This document shows positions 47,211-54,848 of a stretch of DNA of 64,000 nucleotides, piece by piece. This DNA is from Bradyrhizobium manausense (lineage in GTDB: Bacteria; Pseudomonadota; Alphaproteobacteria; Rhizobiales; Xanthobacteraceae): assembly GCF_018130615.1 (NCBI RefSeq), contig NZ_JAFCKB010000002.1, positions 248,001 to 312,000 on the forward strand. The letters run 5' to 3'. The notes beneath the pieces were generated by a model. That model saw only the letters and a program-made list of their open reading frames with translations, was not told the DNA's origin and searched no databases. Position numbers and translations under genes: made by a program. Each line of letters opens with the position of its first letter. Position 1 is the stretch's first letter.

Positions 47211-48422
47211 TCAGGCGGGCAGTCGCAGCACCTCGCAAGGCATGCCCGTCGCGGCCTTCGGCGCAAACGGCGGGCGCACGAGAAGTGCCTGTGCCGCAGC
47301 GAGATTCGCAAGCAGCGAGGAGTCCTGGTGATCGACGGGGACGGCGACGAGCGTGCCGTCGTCGCGCATGTCGAGGCGCGCGCGCAGATAATCCTCGCGC
47401 TGGTCGTTGGCGCCGACATCGCGGCCGAGCACGGCGCGTTCGCGACGGTGATGAACCGCGGAGCGACCTGAGAGCGCGCGAATCAGCGGCACCATGAACA
47501 GGAAGGCGCACACATAGGACGACACGGGATTGCCGGGCAGTCCGATCACCCGCATCGGCCCGAGCTGGCCGTTCATCATCGGCTTGCCCGGCCGCATCGC
47601 AATCTTCCAGAACGCCATCGCGGTGCCTTCTTCCCTCAGCGCCTGCTGCACCAGATCGTGGTCACCGACTGAGGCGCCGCCGGTCGTGATCAGGATGTCG
47701 GCACCGGATTCGCGCGCACGGCGGATGCCGGCGGTGGTGGCGGCAAGCGTGTCGGCGGCAACGCCGAGGTCGATGGTTTCGGCGCCCTCGCTGCGGGCGA
47801 GCGCATGCAGGGCATAGCCGTTGGAATAGACGATCTGGCCATGGCCGGGCGTTGAGCCCGGCATCACCAGCTCGTCGCCGGTGGCGAGAATCGCGACCTT
47901 CGGGCGGCGGCGAACGGCAAGCTGCGGGTGGTTCATGCCGGCGGCGAGCGCGACGTCGCGCTCGGTCAGCCGCGCGCCCTTGCGCAGGAGCACGTCACCC
48001 TCGCGGAAGTCGATACCGGCAGGGCGGATGTGCCGTCCGGCGATGGCGGCTTCCCTGATCACGATGCGTCTGCCGTCGGCGACCGTGTCCTCCTGGATCA
48101 CGACGGCGTCCGCGCCATCGGGAACGATGCCGCCGGTGAAGATCCGGACCGCTTCGCCCGCGCCGACAGTTCCTGCGTAAGGGCGGCCGGCTGCGACCTC
48201 GCCAATGACGGTCAGCTGCGCGTCGACCTTTGCGGCATCGGCCGCGCGGACGGCATAGCCATCCATCGCTGACATCGCCTGTGGCGGTTGCGTCCGCCGC
48301 GCCGCGACATCGCGCGCGAGCACGCGATGAAAGGCCTCATCGAGCGAGACTGATTCTTCGGCCAGCGGCTCTGCACCGGCGAGCACGGCGGCAAGCGCAT
48401 CGGATACCGGCATCAGGGCCAC
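47211..48422 (-). CDS. moeA: Molybdopterin molybdotransferase
   Basis: A 403-residue MoeA enzyme that inserts molybdate into adenylylated molybdopterin to give Mo-cofactor. Domain order is normal: N-terminal MPVSDALA with PPQAMSAMDGYAVRAAD, a middle region with IFTGGIVPDGADAVV, the MogA-like fold with ATGDEL and TTGGASVGDHD, and C-terminal LPGNPVSSYVC. Mo-cofactor serves nitrate reductase, formate dehydrogenase and xanthine dehydrogenase. In many relatives moaC is directly upstream. Here moaC is about 9.6 kb away. Confidence 0.96.
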   Translation of the reverse strand: MALMPVSDALAAVLAGAEPLAEESVSLDEAFHRVLARDVAARRTQPPQAMSAMDGYAVRAADAAKVDAQLTVIGEVAAGRPYAGTVGAGEAVRIFTGGIVPDGADAVVIQEDTVADGRRIVIREAAIAGRHIRPAGIDFREGDVLLRKGARLTERDVALAAGMNHPQLAVRRRPKVAILATGDELVMPGSTPGHGQIVYSNGYALHALARSEGAETIDLGVAADTLAATTAGIRRARESGADILITTGGASVGDHDLVQQALREEGTAMAFWKIAMRPGKPMMNGQLGPMRVIGLPGNPVSSYVCAFLFMVPLIRALSGRSAVHHRRERAVLGRDVGANDQREDYLRARLDMRDDGTLVAVPVDHQDSSLLANLAAAQALLVRPPFAPKAATGMPCEVLRLPA

Positions 48423-48542
48423 AGTGAACTCCTGCTACAAATCGAGTGATTTGGTCGGCAAGGTTCTAGCCGAGCGAAGGGGCTGAGGCAAAACACCGCG
48501 AGATCACGTGCAACACGCGCGCCTGCCTTGGTCGCAGGAGAT

Positions 48543-49670
48543 TTATTTCTGCAGCATGAGCCGCACCAGCTCGGCCTGCCGGGTGACACCGGTCTTGTCG
48601 AAAATCTTCGACAGATGGCTGCGCGCGGTTCCATCGGTGATGCCGAGGCGCTCCGCCGTGGCCCTGCGGCCGCCGCCCTTGACGATCTCCAGCGCGAACG
48701 CGGCTTCAGCGCGGGTGAGGCCGTAGCGCTCGCGCAAAGTCTCGCCTTGCGTCTTGGCGGCGGGTTCGGGGTCGGTGATCAACACCATCGCGCTCGAGCG
48801 CCAGCCGGAGGCGAGGGGGACGGCCTTCTCGGTCCATTCGCTGCCGACCGGTGTTACCTGCACGCGCAGCGGCATGCGGCCAGGCGGTCGCTGCAGGCTC
48901 ATCTCGCCGCCGATGCGGTCCGGATTGTCGAGGCTGCAGGAGCTGATCAGTGCGCGCAGCTGATGACCGTCCTCGGCGTTGACGGCGCTCAGCACGCCGT
49001 CCTCGACAACGACACCGTGGCCGGCCTCCATAAGCTCGCGTGCCCGGCGATTGATGAAAACCGGGCGACCCTGCGCGTCCGCGAGAACAAATCCCTGATC
49101 GAGCCCGTCCAGGCCCGCCAGCGCCGCGCGGCCGGTGATGTCGAGCTGGTGCGTACGCCGCTGGATAGCAACGGCGCGCACGAGATGCTGTGCCAGTGTC
49201 GCAAACAACCGGCGCGCCTTGGCATCATAGGGCTCCAGATTGGACGGCCGGTGGCTGGTCAGGATGCCGGTGGCATTGTGATCGACCAGCAAATTGGTCG
49301 TCAGCGGCTCGGTGTCGAAGCCGGCCGGCTGCCACCATTCGTTGTAGAAATCGCTGCTAGTGAACTGCGCGCGGCTGATGAAGTCGCCAATGGTGAAGAT
49401 TTCGCCCGGCGTCCTGCCGACCCCCAGTGGCAGCAGCGGATTGCGCGGCGCCCAGCCGAGCAGGTCCTGCACGCGGGCGGGATCGATGCGCGGCGAGAGC
49501 AGGCTGGACAGACCGTTGGCCGGATCGTAGATGCCAAACAGCACGCGGCCGCCGATGGCGTCATCGACGCGCTCCAGCACGCTCGACCAGCGGTCCTGCT
49601 CGAGCGCGGCGTCGTAGATTGCGCCCACGAGGTCCAATACGGCGTCGTCCGAAAGCTCGCCGGCGCGCAT
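48543..49670 (-). CDS. LuxR-family transcriptional regulator with PAS-like sensor region
   Basis: A 375-residue regulator. The last 65 residues form a LuxR/GerE helix-turn-helix (YGLTRAEAAFALEIVKGGG, then RLGITDGTARSHLSKIFDKTG). Residues about 180-290 resemble a PAS fold (GLDQGFVLADAQGRPVFINR). The N-terminal 170 residues are of a kind seen in rhizobial PAS-LuxR proteins, with several aromatic residues (FYNEWWQPAGF). No acyl-homoserine-lactone-binding signature is evident. No obvious target lies beside it, though moeA begins 120 bp downstream on the same strand. Confidence 0.88.
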   Translation of the reverse strand: MRAGELSDDAVLDLVGAIYDAALEQDRWSSVLERVDDAIGGRVLFGIYDPANGLSSLLSPRIDPARVQDLLGWAPRNPLLPLGVGRTPGEIFTIGDFISRAQFTSSDFYNEWWQPAGFDTEPLTTNLLVDHNATGILTSHRPSNLEPYDAKARRLFATLAQHLVRAVAIQRRTHQLDITGRAALAGLDGLDQGFVLADAQGRPVFINRRARELMEAGHGVVVEDGVLSAVNAEDGHQLRALISSCSLDNPDRIGGEMSLQRPPGRMPLRVQVTPVGSEWTEKAVPLASGWRSSAMVLITDPEPAAKTQGETLRERYGLTRAEAAFALEIVKGGGRRATAERLGITDGTARSHLSKIFDKTGVTRQAELVRLMLQK

Positions 49671-50173
49671 TCCAACCCCCGCAGTTGCAATGCGACATTT
49701 GAACGCAGTTTCAGGGTGGGAACAAGGTCAGAAAAGCGGCAGGTCGGGCCTTGTTACCGCGAAGCCGCAGTTTCCTGGGTATGGGCGATCGGATATCCGG
49801 CGAAGGGTGCACGAGATCACGACGTCGTCGGGTTTCCGTCCAGAGCCACATCAGGCGCTTGGGGGCCTTGATCCCGGTCGGGCATTGGATCGGCCTGGGC
49901 CTTCAAATCGGCGGCCTTGCTGATCAGCTTTGCGGAAAGGTCAGAATCCGAGGTGGTTCTGGCGAATTTCATCAGCAGAGAGGCCTGCTTGGTGAGGTAG
50001 GTTTTGCCCAACACGTTGATACGTCCGATGTAGAAATCCCAACGGACTCATGAGTCCGGGAGGCGGGCATTCGTTCCAGGAACTTCGTATAAAAATGCAC
50101 AGAGCTGGTTGGTTCCTGATCTCCGGACGAAATTGTTCCGGAATCGGCCGGTTGGGCAGCCGGCTCCGGCGGA
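49671..50173. other. 503 bp gene-poor region with one short frame
   Basis: Apart from the short minus-strand frame at 49817-50014 I see no gene here. Two TCCGGA palindromes lie in the 50120-50150 area. No terminator with a T run and no RNA gene was recognised. The short plus-strand frames in this stretch are Arg/Gly-rich and look like non-coding GC-rich DNA. Confidence 0.45.
49817..50014 (-). CDS. Short hypothetical protein with doubtful start (possible decayed gene)
   Basis: From a GTG at 50014 the frame encodes 65 residues (LGKTYLTKQASLLMKFARTT and an acidic tail). The same frame stays open a little further upstream and reads WDFYIGRIN before it, which looks protein-like, but a TGA closes it there and no ATG is in frame. 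An ATG ten codons or so upstream is in another frame. So either translation starts at the GTG without a good ribosome binding site, or a frameshift has removed the original start. I recall similar short proteins in Bradyrhizobium but cannot assign a function. Confidence 0.4.
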   Translation of the reverse strand: MLGKTYLTKQASLLMKFARTTSDSDLSAKLISKAADLKAQADPMPDRDQGPQAPDVALDGNPTTS

Positions 50174-50800
50174 TCAGATCCCCAGCGCCTCCAGCGCAAG
50201 GCCGACGTCGCGGGGCGAGGTCACATGCACCGCGGTGAGGCCGCGAGCCCGGGCGCCCTCGATGTTCTCGGCGAGATCATCAAAGAACACGATACGGTTG
50301 GCCGGCACGCCCATCGCGGCGACGACATGGTCGAATGCTTCCGCATCCGGCTTGCGCAGGCCGATGTTGGAGGACAGATACAATTTGCGGAAGTGGCCGA
50401 GCAGGTCGGCATATTCCTTCGAGAAATGGTCCACATGCGGCCGATTGGTATTTGAGAATGCATAGAGCGGCATCCGCCTCGCCGCGCGCGGCAGCAGGTC
50501 CGCGATGTCGGGCATCTCGCCGGCGAAGATCGCGTTCCAGCCCTCGAGGAACTGCGCATCCGAGATGCCGATGCCGAGCGAGGAGCGCAGCGACTGGAAA
50601 TAGTCCTCGTCGCTGATCTTGCCGACCTCGTGCAACCGGTAGGCCTCGCTGTCGCGGACATAGCGTGCGACGATGGCCTCTGGCTGGCACCCGGCATGTC
50701 GCGCCCAGCAGACGATCGCCTTGGAGAAATCGATGTCGAGCACCACGCGCCCGAGATCGAACAGAAGCGCATCCGCGCTGCCGGGAGAGAGCGATGTCAT
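50174..50800 (-). CDS. HAD-IA hydrolase, YihX-like phosphatase
   Basis: A 208-residue haloacid-dehalogenase-fold phosphatase. Motif I is FDLGRVVLDIDF with nucleophile D15, in the DLGxV form of the YihX group where the usual second Asp is Gly. Motif II is the Ser of FSNTNR, motif III the Lys of GLRKPD and motif IV FFDDLAENIEGA. E. coli YihX acts on alpha-glucose-1-phosphate (established), but related proteins vary in substrate. It follows a 2-hydroxyacid oxidase gene by 15 bp on the same strand, so the two probably share a transcript. Confidence 0.9.
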   Translation of the reverse strand: MTSLSPGSADALLFDLGRVVLDIDFSKAIVCWARHAGCQPEAIVARYVRDSEAYRLHEVGKISDEDYFQSLRSSLGIGISDAQFLEGWNAIFAGEMPDIADLLPRAARRMPLYAFSNTNRPHVDHFSKEYADLLGHFRKLYLSSNIGLRKPDAEAFDHVVAAMGVPANRIVFFDDLAENIEGARARGLTAVHVTSPRDVGLALEALGI

Positions 50801-50815
50801 GGCGTCGTTTTCTCG

Positions 50816-51943
50816 TCAGTAGCGATATGGTTCGTGATCGAACAGCGGGAACGCGCTGAACACGCTCGGCGCATTGGTTGCCGTGGCCGGGTGCAGGCAG
50901 GATTTGTTGACCTCGGTGAACGAGGTGGCGCCCAAAAGACCGAGGCAGCGCAGCACCTCGTCCTCGAGGAGTTCCAGCATCCGCGTCACACCGGTCTCGC
51001 CGGCCGCGGCCAGCGCCCAGCATTGCAGCCGGCCGATGCCGACGAGGTCGGCACCTGCTGCGATCGCCTTGACGATGTCGGTGCCGCGGCAAATGCCGCC
51101 ATCGACCATGATCTTGGCCCGGCCCTTCACCGCATCGACGATCTCGGGCAGCACATGCATGGCGCCGCGGCCGTGATCGAGCTGGCGGCCGCCATGGTTG
51201 GAGACATAGATCCACTCGACGCCGTGATCGACCGCGATCTGCGCATCCTCGGCCGTGGCGATGCCCTTGAGGATCAACGGTATCCTGAACTTGTCCTTGA
51301 CCATCTTCACCGTCCGCCACTCCAGTCCTTTCTGGAAGTCGCCGCCGGTCGCGCGCAGGCGGCTCTCGCGCACGTAACGCTTGGCAATGTCGCGCTCTCG
51401 ACGGCTGTAATGAGCCGTGTCGACGGTCAGGCAGAAGGCGGCATAGTTGGCCTTCTCGGCGCGGCTGACGACGTCGGCGACGAACGCGTCGTCGCCGCGG
51501 ACATAGAGCTGGTAGATGCGCAGCGCATCGGGGGCCGCCTCGGCGGTCTTTTCCAGGCCCGGCTCGGAGACCGAGCTCAGCATATGCGACGCCCCGAATG
51601 TGCCGGCCGCACGCGCGACGCTGGCAGCGCCATGCGGGTCGAAAATCTCCAGCGCACCGACCGGGGCGAGCACCACCGGCAGGCGCATCTTGCGGCCGAA
51701 CTGCTCGACAGAGCCGTCGACCTTGCGGACGTCGCGCAGCACCCGTGGGCGGAAAGCGATTTCATCCAGCGCCATGCGGTTGCGGCGCATCGTGGTCTCG
51801 GTCTCGGCGGCGCCGACGATGTAGTCCCAGGCATTCTGGTTGAGGTTGGAACGGGCCTTCCGGATGAATTCGTGCAGGTTCTGGAACGGCTCGCTGCTGG
51901 CGCCGAGCTCGACGTTCCGTTCCGGCCGGAGTGCTTCGTTCAT
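50816..51943 (-). CDS. FMN-dependent alpha-hydroxy-acid oxidase
   Basis: A 375-residue TIM-barrel flavoprotein of the glycolate oxidase / L-lactate dehydrogenase family. The active-site signature with catalytic His is SNHGGRQLDHGRGA. The FMN phosphate site is IMVDGGICRGTDIVKAIA and GIGRL. The length is typical. No signal peptide or heme domain is present. It oxidises a 2-hydroxy acid such as L-lactate, glycolate or mandelate, and which one cannot be told. The next gene is a HAD phosphatase. Confidence 0.93.
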   Translation of the reverse strand: MNEALRPERNVELGASSEPFQNLHEFIRKARSNLNQNAWDYIVGAAETETTMRRNRMALDEIAFRPRVLRDVRKVDGSVEQFGRKMRLPVVLAPVGALEIFDPHGAASVARAAGTFGASHMLSSVSEPGLEKTAEAAPDALRIYQLYVRGDDAFVADVVSRAEKANYAAFCLTVDTAHYSRRERDIAKRYVRESRLRATGGDFQKGLEWRTVKMVKDKFRIPLILKGIATAEDAQIAVDHGVEWIYVSNHGGRQLDHGRGAMHVLPEIVDAVKGRAKIMVDGGICRGTDIVKAIAAGADLVGIGRLQCWALAAAGETGVTRMLELLEDEVLRCLGLLGATSFTEVNKSCLHPATATNAPSVFSAFPLFDHEPYRY

Positions 51944-52250
51944 TGTTATCCTCCCGAGAATTTGAAGCCTTACGCCATCGCCTATCCCGTCCGGCCGGCC
52001 AAAACCATCCTAAAATCGCATGGCTGCGAGGCGTTGTCCGGTTGACCGATTCCCGCTGAGAACGGGGCATTCTTCCGAACGTTGCCAAATGTTTAGGTCA
52101 AGGCGAAGGGATTTCGACCGGGTACGCGCCGGCGTGGCAGGCCGGCCTTGAAGAAACCAGAATGATATTGTGAGAACCGGGCTGGATCGCCATTTGCTTG
52201 GCGGCTGCCAAGCCTCAAAAGAACCGCTCAGCGAAAAGGCTACCCATTCC

Positions 52251-53588
52251 ATGCGGAAAACCCTGCTATTCCCCCTGGGCGCGCTCACCGGCGCGTGCCT
52301 CACTCTCCTCGTATCCGGTCCGCAGGGCGGACTATGGGCGGCGCGGGCGGCGGCGGGCGCAGGTGATGCTTATTCCCAGCTCAATCTGTTCGGGGAGGTC
52401 TTCGAGCGGGTGAAGGCGAGCTATGTCGAGAAGCCCGACAATTCCAAGCTGATCGAAGGCGCGATCACCGGCATGGTGACCTCGCTCGATCCGCACTCGC
52501 GCTACATGAACGCCAAGGCCTGGACCGATATGCAGGAGACCACCTCCGGCGAGTTCGGTGGTCTCGGCATCGAGGTCACGATGGAGGAGGGCCTGGTCAA
52601 GGTCGTCTCGCCGATCGACGACACGCCGGCGTCCAAGGCCGGCCTCATGTCCGGCGACCTCATCAGCAAGATCGATGGCGAGGCCGTGCAGGGCATGACG
52701 CTCGAGCAGGCCGTCAACAAGATGAAGGGCCCGGTCGATACCAAGGCCAAGCTGACCATCATGCGCAAGGGCGCCGACGCGCCGCTCGACGTAGCGATCA
52801 CGCGCGAGATCATCCATGTCCGCCCCGTGCGCTTCCACGTCGAGAACGGCGACATCGGCTACATCCGAGTCACCTCGTTCAACGAGCAGACCACCGACGG
52901 TCTGAAGAAAGCGATCGCCTCGATCTCCAAGGACGTTCCGCAGGAGAAGCTCGTCGGCTACGTGATGGACCTGCGCAACAATCCCGGCGGCCTGCTCGAC
53001 CAGGCGGTGTCGGTGTCGAGCGCGTTCCTGCAGCGTGGCGAGGTCGTCTCGACCCGCGGCCGCAATCCGGAAGAGACGCAGCGTTTCACCGCGCATGGCG
53101 GCGATCTCACCAAGGGCAAGCCGCTCGTGATTCTGGTCAATGGCGGCTCGGCTTCGGCCTCGGAGATCGTGGCCGGCGCGCTGCATGACCACAAGCGTGC
53201 GACGATCATCGGCACGCGCTCGTTCGGCAAAGGCTCGGTGCAGACCATCATTCCGCTCGGCAGCGGTAACGGCGCGCTCGCGCTGACCACGGCGCGCTAC
53301 TACACCCCGTCGGGCCGCTCGATCCAGGCGCAAGGCATCGCGCCCGATATCGAGATCCTCCAGGACGTTCCGGCCGAGCTGAAAGGCCGCGTCGACACCA
53401 TCGCGGAGTCCCAGATGCGCGGTCATTTGCAGGCCGCCGACGGCACCGAGCAGACCGGATCGCAGTCCTACGTTCCGCCGGAAGAGAAGGACGACAAGGC
53501 GCTGCACGCGGCCTACGACTTCCTGCATGGCGTTACCGCGAATGCGGTCGCCGCCAAGCCCGCGCCGAAGGCTGCGGTGCCGAACTAG
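52251..53588 (+). CDS. ctpA: S41 family carboxyl-terminal processing protease
   Basis: A 445-residue envelope protease. MRKTLLFPLGALTGACLTLL at ATG 52251 is the signal or membrane anchor, and the upstream in-frame ATG (52170) would bury it. A PDZ domain follows (TMEEGLVKVVSPIDDTPASKAG). The catalytic core holds the Ser in NGGSASASEIVAG and the Lys in GTRSFGKGSVQT, the Ser-Lys dyad of tail-specific proteases. It trims or degrades exported proteins from the C-terminus. It is unusual here to find no divisome or peptidoglycan hydrolase gene beside it. Confidence 0.93.
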   Translation: MRKTLLFPLGALTGACLTLLVSGPQGGLWAARAAAGAGDAYSQLNLFGEVFERVKASYVEKPDNSKLIEGAITGMVTSLDPHSRYMNAKAWTDMQETTSGEFGGLGIEVTMEEGLVKVVSPIDDTPASKAGLMSGDLISKIDGEAVQGMTLEQAVNKMKGPVDTKAKLTIMRKGADAPLDVAITREIIHVRPVRFHVENGDIGYIRVTSFNEQTTDGLKKAIASISKDVPQEKLVGYVMDLRNNPGGLLDQAVSVSSAFLQRGEVVSTRGRNPEETQRFTAHGGDLTKGKPLVILVNGGSASASEIVAGALHDHKRATIIGTRSFGKGSVQTIIPLGSGNGALALTTARYYTPSGRSIQAQGIAPDIEILQDVPAELKGRVDTIAESQMRGHLQAADGTEQTGSQSYVPPEEKDDKALHAAYDFLHGVTANAVAAKPAPKAAVPN

Positions 53589-53693
53589 GGCCAGAGCAGG
53601 CCGCAACAAGCTGAGCTCTTGTCTTGCGAGTTCCTCGCGGACAAGGGCGCGAAGCGCCGGTGGCGACACGGAAAGCGGGCTTGGTCCGGTGAC

Positions 53694-54792
53694 CTACTGA
53701 TGCCAGCCGGCACGAAGCCAATCGAGCACAGCGTGGCCCGCGGAATGCCGTGAGTAATTGAGCCACGCGAAAGCCGGATGATCGCCAGGCATCAGTTGAT
53801 GGACGACATCCGGCATGATCGCCATTCCATTGGAGCCGTTGGTGAAGACGACGACGGCCGACTGATCCGCTCGTGATCCGATCACGAATGCCTTGAACTG
53901 GTCGTTGTCACCCCAGTGGAAGAACGAGCCTCCATCAGGCTCCAGACCCCAGCCCAGGCCCCAAGCGATGTGCTGATCTGCGTCCGGTTGATCAGTCGAT
54001 AGGCATTGAATGCAATGCTGTCGAAGCCTGATCTGCGGCTCTAGCCATTGTTTTGCAGTCTCTGGCTTGAGGCGCGCGCCGGACAGGACCGCTTGCAGGA
54101 AGCGCGCATAGTCTGCTGCGGTCGTTTGCAGCGAGGACGCGGTTACGGCCTTTGACGGCCGCCGCTTGTTGCCGGAAGCCGGCTTGGAATCATGTGGAGC
54201 TGCGTAGTCCGCTTCGAAGTCCGCGCGCCAGATAAAACTGGATCGTTTCATGTCCAGTGGATCAAAGACCAGGCGCGTGACGACATCATTGAGCGGTCTC
54301 CACGACGCGCTGCAGCCAGACAAATCCCTCGCCGGAATAGCTAAAGCGCTCGCCCGGTGGGAAATAGGTCTTGAGAGGGATGGTGCTGCTGCGCCAGTTC
54401 GGCAAGCCGGAGGATTGGCGGAGCACGTTGTGCACGGTGATCGAAGCCGCACGTGCGTCATCCCCGACGAAGTCCGGCACGTAGGTCGAAAGAGGCTTGT
54501 CCAACGACAACATTCCGTCATCGACGAGCTGAAGCACGGCGTAGGCGAAAACCGGCTTGGACAGCGAGGCAGCCTCAAAGATCGTGTTCTCGTCGACCGG
54601 TGTGCCTGTCGAGACGTCGCGGACACCAAGCGCTCTCGTTTCGACGATCTTGCCGGCGTGTACAGCAAAGGAAAGCCCTGGCACGCGACCGTCTCTGAGA
54701 AGCTGCTCAAGATCTGCGGCTGAACTTTGACTGGCCCAGATTGTGCCTAACCATAGGCAAGCCGTTGCTACGGACGTTCCGAGAAAACGCAT
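53694..54792 (-). pseudogene. Beta-lactamase-family serine hydrolase, broken by a frameshift
   Basis: Two overlapping minus-strand frames encode one protein. The first (54792 to 54286, 168 codons) has a signal peptide, the SLSK motif of class C beta-lactamase-like enzymes (AASLSKPVFAY) and FSYSGEGF, the Tyr motif. It ends in VETAQ and a stop. The second frame continues from about 54300 down to 53694 with LNDVVTRLVFDPLDMKRSSF, the usual next segment, and carries the last motif FFHWGDN. Residues normally present between VVE and LNDVV are missing, which suggests a small deletion that shifted the frame rather than a single-base reading error. Unless frameshifting occurs, no active enzyme is made. 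Confidence 0.8.
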
Positions 54793-54848
54793 CTGAGGAC
54801 ACCTGCGGGGCGGCTTTCACCAACTTAGCAGAACGTGTCCCCGTGCGC

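Noticed and set aside
50085-50150. GGAAC sequences on the minus strand as EcfG-type stress promoters
   Set aside because: No matching CGTT -10 element at 16-17 bp spacing could be found.
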